Positions 23,161-31,364 of a DNA stretch of 64,000 nt are shown here, in pieces. The DNA lies in contig NZ_JAAVNE010000002.1 in assembly GCF_012103215.1 (NCBI RefSeq), positions 183,515-247,514 on the forward strand, in the 5' to 3' direction. Within the stretch, counting starts at the first letter, position 1, and each line of letters opens with the position of its first letter. The position numbers were made by a program, and so were the translations under genes. The DNA comes from Falsiroseomonas selenitidurans. Its GTDB lineage: Bacteria; Pseudomonadota; Alphaproteobacteria; Acetobacterales; Acetobacteraceae. The notes below the pieces were generated by a model. It worked only from the letters and a program-made list of their open reading frames with translations. It did not search any database and was not told where the DNA came from.

Positions 23161-24036
23161 ATGCGGATGGTGGTGGCAGGGCTCGGCTATGCCGGGGCGG
23201 CGATCGCAGCGGAGGCGGTGGCAGCAGGCTTCGTGGTGGCGGGCACGACGCGGGACCCGGCCCGGGTGCAGGCGCCGCCGGGTGTCGCGGTGCTGCGCTT
23301 CGCGGAGGCCGGGGCGGCGATCGCCGCGGCGACGCATCTCGTCGTGACCGCGGCGCCCGATGCGGCGGGCGACCCGGTGCTGGCGCGGCATGGCGCGGCG
23401 CTGGCGGCGGCGCCCGGGCTGCGCTGGATCGGCTACCTGTCCACCACGGGCGTCTATGGCGACCGCGCCGGCGGCTGGGTGGAGGAGGCGACGCCGCCGG
23501 CGCCGGGCCAGCCGCGCTCCGTCGCCCGGCTGCAGGCGGAAGCTGCCTGGCGGGTGGCGGCCGGGGCGGCCGGGGCGGCGCTGGACCTGTTCCGCGTCGG
23601 CGGCATCTACGGCCCCGGCCGGAGCGCGCTGGACGAGTTGCGCGCCGGCACTGCGCGGCGCATCGCCAAGCCTGGCCACGCCTTCAGCCGCATCCACCGC
23701 GACGACATCGCGCTGGCCGTGCTCGCGGCCGCGCGCCAGGTGGGCCAGGGGGGAAGGCAAGGGGCGGGGCAGGGCGTGCGGGTGCTGCACCTGGTGGACG
23801 ATGTGCCGGCGCCGAATGCGGAGGTGGTGGCGGAGGCGGCGCGGCTGCTGGGCGTGGCACCGCCGCCGGCGGTGCCCTTCGAGCAGGCATGCGCGGCGAT
23901 GTCGCCCATGGCACTGTCCTTCTGGGCGGAGAACCGGCTTGTTGCGAATGCGGCGACCAAGGCGGCGCTGCACCTGGCCTGGCGCCACCCGAGCTACCGC
24001 GAGGGCCTGGCCGCGATCCTGGCCGGCGAGGATTGA
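23161..24036 (+). CDS. NAD(P)-dependent epimerase/dehydratase-like SDR protein
   Basis: A 291-residue YeeZ-type extended SDR. The N-terminal glycine motif is GLGYAGAAIAAE; STTGVYGDRAG carries the family Ser/Thr and Tyr region; LFRVGGIYGPGRSAL and FSRIHRDDIA are typical of this group. The usual YxxxK lysine is replaced (RLQAEAAW), as in YeeZ relatives. The ATG at 23161 is preferred because a G-rich ribosome site (23145-23150) is ten bases away; a GTG two codons earlier is possible. Function unknown. Confidence 0.82.
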   Translation: MRMVVAGLGYAGAAIAAEAVAAGFVVAGTTRDPARVQAPPGVAVLRFAEAGAAIAAATHLVVTAAPDAAGDPVLARHGAALAAAPGLRWIGYLSTTGVYGDRAGGWVEEATPPAPGQPRSVARLQAEAAWRVAAGAAGAALDLFRVGGIYGPGRSALDELRAGTARRIAKPGHAFSRIHRDDIALAVLAAARQVGQGGRQGAGQGVRVLHLVDDVPAPNAEVVAEAARLLGVAPPPAVPFEQACAAMSPMALSFWAENRLVANAATKAALHLAWRHPSYREGLAAILAGED

Positions 24037-24043
24037 GGCCGCG

Positions 24044-24838
24044 TCAGGCGGCGGCGCGCGCCCGCAGCAGCAGCCCCACCGTGCCGAGTTCGGCGATGAT
24101 GCGGCCGGTGAAGGTCTCCAGCGCCGCCAGCGTCGCCGCGCGCTGCTCGGCGGGGAAGGCGCCGGGCGGGCGCAGCGCCGGCAGCAGCAGCCCGGCGGTG
24201 GCCGAGGCCTCCGCCACCAGCGCCGCGCGCCCCGCGGCGATCAGCCCGGAAGCCGCCATCGGCGCCAGCGCGGCGTACAGCGGCGGCAGCACCGCAGGCC
24301 ACAGGGCCAGGTGCCGGTACAGGCTGGGCACCGCGGCCGCGGCGCCTTCGCCATGCAGCGCGGCGAGCGCCAGCACCTCCGCCCGCGTCGCGGCCTCCAG
24401 CACCTCCAGGCGCGGCATGGGCGGGACCGGCGGCAGCATCGCCAGCGGCGCGGCCTGCGGCAGGGCAGGGCCGCCGCCGCAGGGCGCGCCGGTCACCGCC
24501 TGGCGTAGCGCCGTCAGCAGTTGCAGGTTGAGGCCGTTGCCGCGGTTGTAGAGCTCCGTCACCGCCATCTGCGCCGGCACCAGCACCGGCAGCACCGCCA
24601 GCCCCGGCCCGGCCAGGGCGGCGATGCGCGCTTCCATCCGCGCGGTGCCCTCGCGCAGCGCCTGCGCCTGCGCCACTGGGCGCAGCGCCGCCCAGGCCCA
24701 GGGCAGCACCCCGGGAAGGGCGGCGAAATGGCGCCAGATCAGGTTGACCAGCGGAATGCCGAGCGCCTGGCGCAGCGCGCCATAGGTCGCCGCGACCTCG
24801 CCGGTTGCATCGGCTTCGAGGATCTCGGGCAGCGCCAT
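24044..24838 (-). CDS. DehI-like family protein (halocarboxylic acid dehalogenase fold)
   Basis: A 264-residue Ala-rich helical protein. The segments GEVAATYGALRQALGIPLVNLIWRHFA and LPGVLPWAWAALRPV, with an internal duplication echo (VPSLYRHLALWPAVLPPLYAALAP at about 190), match the two-fold repeat of group I haloacid dehalogenase DehI. The catalytic Asp of DehI cannot be located with certainty, so dehalogenase activity should not be assumed; many homologues are uncharacterised. It is convergent with the upstream epimerase gene, 7 bases apart. Confidence 0.6.
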   Translation of the reverse strand: MALPEILEADATGEVAATYGALRQALGIPLVNLIWRHFAALPGVLPWAWAALRPVAQAQALREGTARMEARIAALAGPGLAVLPVLVPAQMAVTELYNRGNGLNLQLLTALRQAVTGAPCGGGPALPQAAPLAMLPPVPPMPRLEVLEAATRAEVLALAALHGEGAAAAVPSLYRHLALWPAVLPPLYAALAPMAASGLIAAGRAALVAEASATAGLLLPALRPPGAFPAEQRAATLAALETFTGRIIAELGTVGLLLRARAAA

Positions 24839-24969
24839 GGCAGCGTCCTTGCGGGTCGGGCGATCTGGGTGGGGGCGGTGTCATACCATCGATCGCGATG
24901 GCCGCATCGCCCCTCGGCCCAGGATCGCCGAACCCGGCGCCGCCTTCAGTGGCCGAGGCCGCGCATGCG

Positions 24970-24990
24970 CCCCGCCCGGCCCGGGCGGGG
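24970..24990 (-). terminator. strong GC hairpin downstream of the five-gene exported-protein cluster
   Basis: CCCCGCCCGG (24970-24979) and CCGGGCGGGG (24981-24990) form a perfect 10-bp inverted repeat around one central base. It lies about 50 bases beyond the last stop codon of the minus-strand cluster. No T run follows, so it may stabilise the 3' end or work with Rho. The rest of the 204-base gap shows nothing recognisable. Confidence 0.35.
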
Positions 24991-25042
24991 AGGCGCCGCC
25001 TGTGGCAACGCCGGACAGCCGCCAGGGCCGGCGCCACCCTGC

Positions 25043-25450
25043 TCAGTCGAACAGGCCATCGCCACCGAACAGGCCGTCGCCGCCGAACCAGCCGTCGTCG
25101 CGCTCGCCATCGTCGCGATAGCCCTCGCCGCGCCTGCGCTCGCGCCGCTCATCCATGCGTCCCTGCTGGTAGCCGCGATCGTAGCGGTCGCGCGCCTCGC
25201 GCTCCCGATCCTCGAACCAGCCGCGATCCTCGCGGCGGCCCTCGTTCCAGCCGCGGCTGCCCCGGCCGCGCTCGTCGCGGTCGTTCCAGCCCCGGTTGTT
25301 CCAGGCGCGGTCGTCGCGGTCGTTCCTGTCCCGGTCGTTCCAGCCGCGGTCCTGGGCCCAGCCGCGGTTGTCCGGCTGCGCGGCGGCAGGCAGCGCGGCG
25401 CCCAGCGTCAGGGCCAGCGCGACGGGCAGCAGGGTGGTGATGATGCGCAT
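25043..25450 (-). CDS. exported Arg/Asp/Trp-rich protein with the GYxxGRxxERR motif (cluster member 5)
   Basis: A 135-residue predicted periplasmic protein that I do not recognise. A Sec signal (MRIITTLLPVALALTLGAALPAAAQ) is followed by charged low-complexity sequence of repeated RGWNDRD-like units (about 29-80), the motif YDRGYQQGRMDERR (90-103), and an acidic, aromatic tail that repeats FGGDGLF. The ATG at 25450 is supported by GGAGGAG seven bases upstream. It is the last of five consecutive genes whose products share the [FY]xxG[YF]xxG[RI]xxERR motif. The very polar composition suggests a disordered or electrostatic binding role. Confidence 0.72.
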   Translation of the reverse strand: MRIITTLLPVALALTLGAALPAAAQPDNRGWAQDRGWNDRDRNDRDDRAWNNRGWNDRDERGRGSRGWNEGRREDRGWFEDREREARDRYDRGYQQGRMDERRERRRGEGYRDDGERDDGWFGGDGLFGGDGLFD

Positions 25451-25529
25451 GTCGTTCTCCTCCGTTGGGTTGCGGCCACAGCACGTCGTTGTCGAAGGCG
25501 CGGCCCCGGTCGGGGCCGCGCCTGGCTGG

Positions 25530-26378
25530 CTAATCGTTGCCGCTGCCGGAGCCCTCGCTGCTGCCGGACTCCGAGCCGCTGGAGGACTCCGAGTCGCTGG
25601 AGGACCCGCCGCCGGAGCCGGCGGGGGAGTCGCTGCCCGAGCCGGTGGCCTCGCCGTTGCCCTGGTTGCCCTGGCCGCTGCTGGCCTGGCCACCACTGCT
25701 GCCCTGGCTGCTGCTGCCCTGGCTGCTGCTGCCCTGGCTGCCGCTGGCCTGGCCGCCGCTGCCCTGGCTGCCGCCGCTGGCGCTGTCGCCGCGGATTGCC
25801 TGGCGGGCCTGGCGCAGCGCCTGGCGTGCGCCGCGCCGGTCACCCTCGCGCAGCGCCTCCTCGGCCTGCTCGATGGCCATTTCAACCTGCTGGCGGCTGC
25901 GCAGCGCGTCGTCCTGGCGCATGGCGCGATCCGCCTGCTCCAGCGCCTGCTGGGCGCGCTGCGTGTCGCCCTGCTGCAGGGCCTGGCGGGCCTGCTGCAA
26001 CGGCTCCCGCACGTCGCGCAGCATCTGCTGGGTGCGGTCGCGCTCCAGCATCAGGATCAGCAGCCCGGTGTCGCGGCCATCCCGCGTCGAGGCCTGCCGG
26101 CTGCCGCCCATCTGGCCGCCCATGCGGTCACCCATCTGGCCGCTCATCTGGCCGCTCATCTGGCCGCTCATCTGGCCGCCCTGCATGCTGCGCCGGCGCT
26201 CCGCCTCGCGGCCCATCCGGTAGCCCGCCGCATAGGGGTCGTAGCGGTCCAGCACCGCGCCGGCGCCGCGCTCGCCCTGCCTGCCCTGATCGCCGCCCTG
26301 GGCCAGCGCCGGCGCGCCGGTGCCCAGCGCCAGCGCCAGGCCGAGCGCCGGCATCATCATCATCCGCGTGCGTTCCAT
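25530..26378 (-). CDS. exported helical, Ser/Gly/Gln-rich protein with the GYxxGRxxERR motif (cluster member 4)
   Basis: A 282-residue protein, not recognised. The signal peptide is MERTRMMMMPALGLALALGTGAPALAQ. The motif YAAGYRMGREAERR lies at 49-62; a Met/Gln/Gly tetrapeptide repeat (QMSG units) follows; then a long amphipathic helical stretch (about 95-200) of A/Q/R/E-rich units such as QQARQALQQGDTQRAQQALE. The final 80 residues are Ser/Gly/Gln low complexity turning strongly acidic (SDSESSSGSESGSSEGSGS). The ATG at 26378 has GGGAG upstream. The helical part resembles that of the PRC-barrel protein at 47213, suggesting a shared coiled domain. Confidence 0.72.
   Translation of the reverse strand: MERTRMMMMPALGLALALGTGAPALAQGGDQGRQGERGAGAVLDRYDPYAAGYRMGREAERRRSMQGGQMSGQMSGQMSGQMGDRMGGQMGGSRQASTRDGRDTGLLILMLERDRTQQMLRDVREPLQQARQALQQGDTQRAQQALEQADRAMRQDDALRSRQQVEMAIEQAEEALREGDRRGARQALRQARQAIRGDSASGGSQGSGGQASGSQGSSSQGSSSQGSSGGQASSGQGNQGNGEATGSGSDSPAGSGGGSSSDSESSSGSESGSSEGSGSGND
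26133..26180. repeat. 12-bp tandem repeat, four copies
   Basis: The unit CATCTGGCCGCT is repeated three times exactly and a fourth time with one change. It encodes the QMSG tetrapeptide run of the exported protein on the minus strand, so copy-number variation would stay in frame. Confidence 0.9.
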
Positions 26379-26421
26379 CTCTGTCTCCCGTGTCCTGTCG
26401 TCGCCGTCCGAGGGCGTGGCC

Positions 26422-27150
26422 TCAGTTGCTGCCGGTGTTCCAGTTGCCGCTGTTCCGATCGCCGGAGGCCTGCGGCTGGCCACGGCCCCCTTCGCCCGCC
26501 GGATTCACCCGCGAGCCGGCGGTGTTGCTGCCGACGACCTGCCCGCGCGCCGCCAGCTCCATGGCGCGCGCCGTGCGCCAGCGGGCACGATCCGCCTCGC
26601 GGTCCTCCAGCGCCCGGCGGGCGGAGCGGATGGCACCGATGGCCGCACCCGTCGCAGCTTCCCCGGCGCTGCCTTCCGGCACCGCGCGCGTCAGCAGCCG
26701 CGTTTCCGCCTGGCCGAGCGCCACCCAGGCCTCGCGCAGATTGCCGCGGTCGATCTGCATGCGGGCATGGTCGAGGAATTCCATCGCAGCGCGCTCGTTG
26801 CGCGCCTCCGACATCCCGGAAGACCGGTCACGCCAGCGCCGCTCATCCTCGCGCCCGGCGCGGTAGCCGTCGTCGAAGGCGTCGATGCCCTGGCGGCCGC
26901 TGCTGTCGAACCAGGTGTCGCCGCTGTTGCGGCGCGCCATCGGGTCCGGCCCGGGGCCGCCCCAGGGCGCGGACAGGCGCTGATCCTCGCCACGGCGATA
27001 GTAGGTGCCCTCGGTGGGGGAGGTCATGAAGCGGCCGCGCTCGCTGATCTCTCCCCGCTGGGCCGCGGCCGGCGCCGGCGCCAGGGCCGTGCCGCCGAGC
27101 AGCGCGGCGGCGAGGGTCAGGGTGAGGGCGTTGGTTCGGCTGTGTCGCAT
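26422..27150 (-). CDS. exported protein with the GYxxGRxxERR motif (cluster member 3)
   Basis: A 242-residue predicted periplasmic protein, not recognised. The signal peptide runs to about residue 31 (LTLAAALLGGTALAPAPAAAQ). A Gly/Pro/Arg-rich segment precedes the motif FDDGYRAGREDERR (92-105), then a helical region (about 115-215) with AMEFLDHARMQIDRGNLREAWVALGQAETRLL and a second helix pair around IGAIRSARRALEDREADRARW. The C-terminus is Gly/Asn-rich. CCAGGAG lies upstream of the ATG. The AMEFLDHA...REAWVALGQAE pattern looks TPR- or DUF-like but does not match a family I can name. Confidence 0.72.
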   Translation of the reverse strand: MRHSRTNALTLTLAAALLGGTALAPAPAAAQRGEISERGRFMTSPTEGTYYRRGEDQRLSAPWGGPGPDPMARRNSGDTWFDSSGRQGIDAFDDGYRAGREDERRWRDRSSGMSEARNERAAMEFLDHARMQIDRGNLREAWVALGQAETRLLTRAVPEGSAGEAATGAAIGAIRSARRALEDREADRARWRTARAMELAARGQVVGSNTAGSRVNPAGEGGRGQPQASGDRNSGNWNTGSN

Positions 27151-27179
27151 GGGATGTTCTCCTGGTGTGAAAGGGGGCG

Positions 27180-27872
27180 TCAGCGCAGCTCGGCAGGGAT
27201 GCGCAGCATCGCCTGCTGCGTCTCCAGCAGCGCGTCCTGCATTTCCGCGATCGCCTGGTCGCGGCCATCGCCCGCGGGCTGGCGCGCCAGCGCCTGGATC
27301 GCCACGCGGATGTTCTGCGCTGCGGCCAGCAGGCTATCCATCGCGCGGGAACGGTCCGGCACGATGACGGCGCGCTGGAAGGGCACGCCCGGCGGATAGG
27401 CATTCGGGATCACGAAGAAGCCTTCCCGCCGGCCGCCGGCCGAGGCCCGATCCGCGCCGGCGCGCGGGCCGGACCGGCTTTCGCGGCCAGCGCTCCCGCC
27501 GCCGGAGCGTCGTTCCGCCGCGCGGCCCGCCCGGTAGCCGCGGGCGAATTGCTGCCAGGCCGATTGCTCCCAGCCCGATTGCTCCCAACCCGGCGGACTG
27601 CCGGAGGAGGCCCCCCCCGCCTGGCCGCCGCCCTGGCGGGCGCTGTCGCCGCGGGCGGAGCGGGCGTCCTGGTCGCGGATCAGATCGTCGTGCAACTGCC
27701 GCAGGTAGCGTTCATAGGCTCGGCGCGCATCGGCGGGGCGGGACGGGCTGGCCATGCCCTGGCCGCGCCAATCCTCCCCCTGGGACGGGCCCTGGGCAAA
27801 GGCGCCGGCGGGCAGCGCGCCGCCGGCAAAACCCAGCGCGAGCAGCGCCGGGACGATCAGGTTGCGTTTCAT
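27180..27872 (-). CDS. exported protein with the GYxxGRxxERR motif (cluster member 2)
   Basis: A 230-residue predicted periplasmic protein, not recognised. Signal peptide to about residue 27 (LIVPALLALGFAGGALPAGAFAQ). A Gln/Gly/Ser-rich stretch with the local duplication WEQSGWEQSAWQQ leads into the motif FARGYRAGRAAERR (109-122). A distinct segment EGFFVIPNAYPPGVPFQRAVIVPDR (about 150-175) is followed by a C-terminal helical hairpin (AMDSLLAAAQNIRVAIQALA ... AIAEMQDALLETQQAML). Gap to the next gene is 29 bases. Confidence 0.72.
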   Translation of the reverse strand: MKRNLIVPALLALGFAGGALPAGAFAQGPSQGEDWRGQGMASPSRPADARRAYERYLRQLHDDLIRDQDARSARGDSARQGGGQAGGASSGSPPGWEQSGWEQSAWQQFARGYRAGRAAERRSGGGSAGRESRSGPRAGADRASAGGRREGFFVIPNAYPPGVPFQRAVIVPDRSRAMDSLLAAAQNIRVAIQALARQPAGDGRDQAIAEMQDALLETQQAMLRIPAELR

Positions 27873-27920
27873 GGCTTGGCTTCCTTCCTGTTCTCGTCGG
27901 CCGCTTGCCGGCGTCGCACC

Positions 27921-28394
27921 TCAACCCCGGGGGCCGCCGGAGGCGCGCTCGCCCCAGCCATGCTCGAGCGCGCCCGGTGGCATGCGCCGCGGTGTCGCGC
28001 CGTGGTTGGACCCGGACCCGCCGCGCGGCATCCAGGTGACGGCGTTCTGGGTGTGGATCAGCGCTTCCCGCGCCGCTTCCCGCGCCTGGGCGATGGCCCG
28101 CCGCCGGCTTTCGGTGAGGGGGGCCTCCTGCAGCGCGACGAGCGCTTCCCGCAGCAGGATGCGCGCCCGCTCCAGGCGCCGCATCGCCTGGCCCTGCGCA
28201 GCTTCGTTCCAGCCTGCGCCAGGACCCTGCCGGCGGCGCTCATCGGCGATGCCGGCACGGAAGCCGGCTTCGAAACGGGCCCGGGTCTCGTCCGACGCGG
28301 CACCGCCCTGCGCCAGGGCCGTGCTGCCCAGGCCGAGGCCGACGACGCCGCCCAGCAGCGCCCGCAGGGCGTGCCGCGTTGTCGGGTTTCGCAT
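27921..28394 (-). CDS. exported protein with the GYxxGRxxERR motif variant (cluster member 1)
   Basis: A 157-residue predicted periplasmic protein, not recognised. Signal peptide MRNPTTRHALRALLGGVVGLGLGSTALAQ. The motif is FEAGFRAGIADERR (41-54), with Phe for Tyr and Ile for the first Arg. A helical hairpin follows (about 68-120: RRLERARILLREALVALQE ... AIAQAREAAREALIHTQNAV) and a Gly/Pro/His tail. It is the promoter-proximal gene of the five-gene run; 116 bases separate it from the isochorismatase-like gene, which is on the same strand. Confidence 0.72.
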   Translation of the reverse strand: MRNPTTRHALRALLGGVVGLGLGSTALAQGGAASDETRARFEAGFRAGIADERRRQGPGAGWNEAAQGQAMRRLERARILLREALVALQEAPLTESRRRAIAQAREAAREALIHTQNAVTWMPRGGSGSNHGATPRRMPPGALEHGWGERASGGPRG

Positions 28395-28510
28395 CTGCTG
28401 CCCCTCCTCATCCGCGCCGCCGGGGTGGTGGTGCCCGGCAGGCGGAGCGGCAATTGGGGCAGCGATGCGGCGGGTGGGACTCCGGGCGGCTACCTAGTCG
28501 CCTGATCCGG

Positions 28511-29194
28511 TCAGGCGTTTCGCGAAAGCTGCGGTGCGCGGGCTTCCCAGATCGGCAGGATCTCCGCGCTTGGCATCACGTCGTAGCGGCTGCGCTGCAC
28601 CAGCAGGGAGGCTTCGTGCAACGCGGGGTCGTGATTGGCGACCGCATCCTCCACCACCACCGGGTAGTAGTCGTAGAAGCCGGCATCGCGCGCGGTGGAT
28701 TCGACGCAGCCCTGGGTGATGAAGCCGCAGCACACCACGGTGCGGATGCCGTTGACGCGCAGCAGCATGTCGAGGTTGGTGCCGACGAAGGCGGAGCTGC
28801 GCCATTTCTGCACCACGATGTCGCTGGCCGTGGGTTGCAGCGCCGGCACGAACTCCGCGCCCCAGCTGCCGGCCAGGCACACCTCCGGCTCCTCCGTGAT
28901 GCCGTTGCGCACCGTCAGGAAGCGCAGCCAGGCGGGCGAGGTGGAGCGGCCGTTGGGCAGCTTCTGGTTCTGGATGAAGATCACCCGCACGCCGGCGGCG
29001 CGCGCGCTGTCCACCAGCCGGGCGCAGGCGCGGATGGCGGCGGGGAAGGTGGACATGTCCTTGCCGGTGCGGGCGAAGATGCCGCCTTCCGCGCAGAAAT
29101 CATTCTGCGGGTCGATCACCACCAGCGCGGTATGCGCCGGGTCCACCAGTTCCGAGGTTTCGGTGAAGACCTGCTGGTTGTCGATGGTGATCAT
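28511..29194 (-). CDS. isochorismatase-family cysteine hydrolase, RutB-like
   Basis: A 227-residue amidohydrolase of the isochorismatase superfamily. The catalytic triad is Asp28 (VVIDPQNDF), Lys130 (VVQKWRSSAF) and Cys163 (GFITQGCVESTARDA). The overall pattern (GSWGAEFVPAL, STARDAGFYDYYPVVVEDAV) is closest to ureidoacrylate amidohydrolase RutB and N-carbamoylsarcosine amidase. It would release ammonia and CO2 from a carbamoylated substrate. The ATG at 29194 overlaps the stop of the deacetylase gene (ATGA). Part of the catabolic island with the TRAP transporter. Confidence 0.85.
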   Translation of the reverse strand: MITIDNQQVFTETSELVDPAHTALVVIDPQNDFCAEGGIFARTGKDMSTFPAAIRACARLVDSARAAGVRVIFIQNQKLPNGRSTSPAWLRFLTVRNGITEEPEVCLAGSWGAEFVPALQPTASDIVVQKWRSSAFVGTNLDMLLRVNGIRTVVCCGFITQGCVESTARDAGFYDYYPVVVEDAVANHDPALHEASLLVQRSRYDVMPSAEILPIWEARAPQLSRNA

Positions 29195-30093
29195 GGCGTG
29201 GCGGTCTCCGGCTTCGGCAGGGTGCGGTGCAGGTGCTCGGCGATGTCGCGCCGCCTGGCCACCCAGACCGCGTCGCCGCGCAGCTTCAGGGCGCGCAGGA
29301 TGCCCTCCACGGCGCGGAAGCGGGCGGGGCGGCCGCAGATGCGCAGGTGCAGGCCGATATTGAGCAGCTTCGGCACGCCACGCGCGCCTTCCTCGATCAG
29401 CTGGTCCATCGCCGCTTCCGCATAGGCCACGAACTGGTCGGGCAGCACGAAGCCGTTCGGGTGGAAGAACTTCATGTCGTTGCAGTCCAGCGCATAGGGC
29501 AGCACGAGCATCCCCGAATCCCAATAGGGCAGGTCGTCATCGAAGGCGTTGCTGTCATAGCGGTAGCCATGCTTCGCCAGCAGCGATCGCGTCCAGGCGG
29601 AGGCGCTGCCGCGGCAGAAGAAGCCGACCGGCCTTTCGCCCGTCGCGGCCTCGATCGCGGCGCTGCTGCGCAGCAGGGCCGCTTCCTCCTCCGCCTCGGT
29701 CGCGTAGTCCGCATGCGGGCGCCAGACCCAGCCATGGTTCGCCGCCTCATGCCCGCGCCGCGTGACCTCCGCCGCCAGCGCCGGCGTGCGTTCCACGGCG
29801 CGGCCGCACAGGAAGAAGCTGGCCTTCACCCCGTGGCGGTCGAAGGCGTCCAGGAATCGCGGCAGCCCGGCGCGCAGGCCGTAGCCGAAGATCTGTTCCT
29901 GGCCGAGGTCGCGCCGGCCGGGCGGCACCACGCTGATGACCTCGCCGATGCGCTCGTTTTCCGCATCGCCCGCCTCCACCGCCATCTCCGCCCCTTCCTC
30001 GTAATTCACCACGAGCGAGACGGCGAGCAGCGCGCCGCCGGGCCAGGCGAGGCGCGGCGGATCGAAGCCATAGCCGACGAGATCACGACGCAT
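29191..30093 (-). CDS. polysaccharide deacetylase family protein, PuuE/allantoinase-like
   Basis: A 300-residue NodB-fold protein. The opening RRDLVGYGFDPPRLAWPGGALLAVSLVVNYEEGAE and NHGWVWRPHADY are characteristic of the PuuE group of metal-independent allantoinases and related hydrolases, not of chitin deacetylases. It is a paralogue of the protein at 45835-46764. The ATG at 30093 gives the family start. It overlaps the RutB-like gene by four bases and diverges from the TRAP binding-protein gene across 121 bases, which presumably hold both promoters. Confidence 0.85.
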   Translation of the reverse strand: MRRDLVGYGFDPPRLAWPGGALLAVSLVVNYEEGAEMAVEAGDAENERIGEVISVVPPGRRDLGQEQIFGYGLRAGLPRFLDAFDRHGVKASFFLCGRAVERTPALAAEVTRRGHEAANHGWVWRPHADYATEAEEEAALLRSSAAIEAATGERPVGFFCRGSASAWTRSLLAKHGYRYDSNAFDDDLPYWDSGMLVLPYALDCNDMKFFHPNGFVLPDQFVAYAEAAMDQLIEEGARGVPKLLNIGLHLRICGRPARFRAVEGILRALKLRGDAVWVARRRDIAEHLHRTLPKPETATP

Positions 30094-30214
30094 GCCCAAC
30101 TCCCCTGCCGCGCTGCGCGGAAGCAACATCGGCAGCAGCCCGGGAAGCAACCTTCATGCCGCTGGCCCGGAACTTGCAAAGTTTCGCGGCGCAAACGCCT
30201 CCAGGAGAGTGTCC

Positions 30215-31276
30215 ATGGGTTTCCTTCCACGCCGCCTTGCCATCGGCCTGTCCGCCGCCGCCCTTGCCCTGGGTCTCGGCGCGCAGGCCCAGGCGCAGGC
30301 GCCGATCCCGCTGCGCGTGGCGGGCAATTTCAGCCAGAACACCAAGCATGTGGACGGGGTGGAGCGGCCCTTCTTCGCCGGGCTTGCGGCGGCCAGCGGC
30401 ACCCCCCTGGCGGTGAACTACAACCCGCTGGACGTGCTCGGCATCCAGGCCGCGGACAGCCTGCGCCTGCTGCGCTCCAACACCTTCGACGTGATGAGCG
30501 TGCAGATCGGCATGGTCGCGCGCGACGATCCCTTCTTCGAGGGTCTGGACCTGATCGGCGTCTCCACCACCGTGCCGCAGCTGCGCCAGGCGGTGGAGAG
30601 CTACCGGGAAGCCTTCGATGCGCGCCTGCAGCAGCGCTTCGGCGCCAAGGTGATGACGCTGTGGCCCTTCGGCCCGCAGATCATCTACTGCAACGCGCCC
30701 ATCACCTCGGTCCGCGACCTGCGCGGGCTGAAGGTGCGGTCCTTCACGCCGACCATGTCGGCGCTGCTGCAGAACCTGGGCGCGACCCCGGTGACGCTGC
30801 AGTTCAGCGAGGTGTATCCGGCGCTGCAGCGCGGCGTGACCAGCTGCGCCATCACCTCCGCCACCTCCGGCAACACCGGCAACTGGCCGGAAGTGACCAC
30901 GCACATCCTGCCGCTGGGCCTGTCCGGCGCCGTGCAGGGCCATTTCATGACGCTGGCCGCCTGGCGCCGCTTCTCGCCCGAGCAGCAGGCGGCGCTGACG
31001 CGGGAATTCCGCCGCATGGAGGATTCCATGTGGAACCTCGCCAGCAATTCCAACGGCGATGCGCTGTCCTGCTCCACCGGCGGCGCCTGCACGGAACACA
31101 AGCCGTTCCGCAACACGCTGGTGGCGGTGAGCGAGGCCGATGCCGCGCTGGTGCGCGATGCGGTGGGCGCGGTGATCCTGCCGACCTGGCGCGACACCTG
31201 CAACCGCGTCTGGGCGCAGTGCACCCGGACCTGGAACGGCACGGTGGGCGCCGCGCGCGGCTTCACCATCAATTAG
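30215..31276 (+). CDS. TRAP transporter substrate-binding protein (DctP type)
   Basis: A 353-residue periplasmic binding protein. Signal peptide MGFLPRRLAIGLSAAALALGLGAQAQAQA. The mature protein begins IPLRVAGNFSQNTKH; the conserved VRDLRGLKVRSFTPTMSALLQNLGATPVTLQFSEVYPALQRGVTSCAI segment is the DctP signature and contains the ligand-binding Arg (LKVRS). ATG at 30215, with AGGAG at 30202-30206. The membrane subunits are likely the DctQ/DctM pair at 34314-36229, on the other strand. Ligand unknown; context suggests a ureide or carboxylated amide. Confidence 0.92.
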   Translation: MGFLPRRLAIGLSAAALALGLGAQAQAQAPIPLRVAGNFSQNTKHVDGVERPFFAGLAAASGTPLAVNYNPLDVLGIQAADSLRLLRSNTFDVMSVQIGMVARDDPFFEGLDLIGVSTTVPQLRQAVESYREAFDARLQQRFGAKVMTLWPFGPQIIYCNAPITSVRDLRGLKVRSFTPTMSALLQNLGATPVTLQFSEVYPALQRGVTSCAITSATSGNTGNWPEVTTHILPLGLSGAVQGHFMTLAAWRRFSPEQQAALTREFRRMEDSMWNLASNSNGDALSCSTGGACTEHKPFRNTLVAVSEADAALVRDAVGAVILPTWRDTCNRVWAQCTRTWNGTVGAARGFTIN

Positions 31277-31295
31277 CCCTCAGCCGTGGCAGAGG

Positions 31296-31346
31296 CACGC
31301 CAAAGGCGTGACGGGCGGCCGCTCGGCCGGCGAAGCAGGCCGGCCG
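31296..31346. terminator. two hairpins between convergent genes
   Basis: CACGCC (31296-31301) pairs with GGCGTG (31305-31310), and CGGCCGGC (31324-31331) with GCCGGCCG (31339-31346). They lie between the ends of the TRAP binding-protein gene and the M20 hydrolase gene. No T run is present, so termination is presumed rather than shown. Confidence 0.4.
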
Positions 31347-31364
31347 CAATGCACGGTGGAGCGT

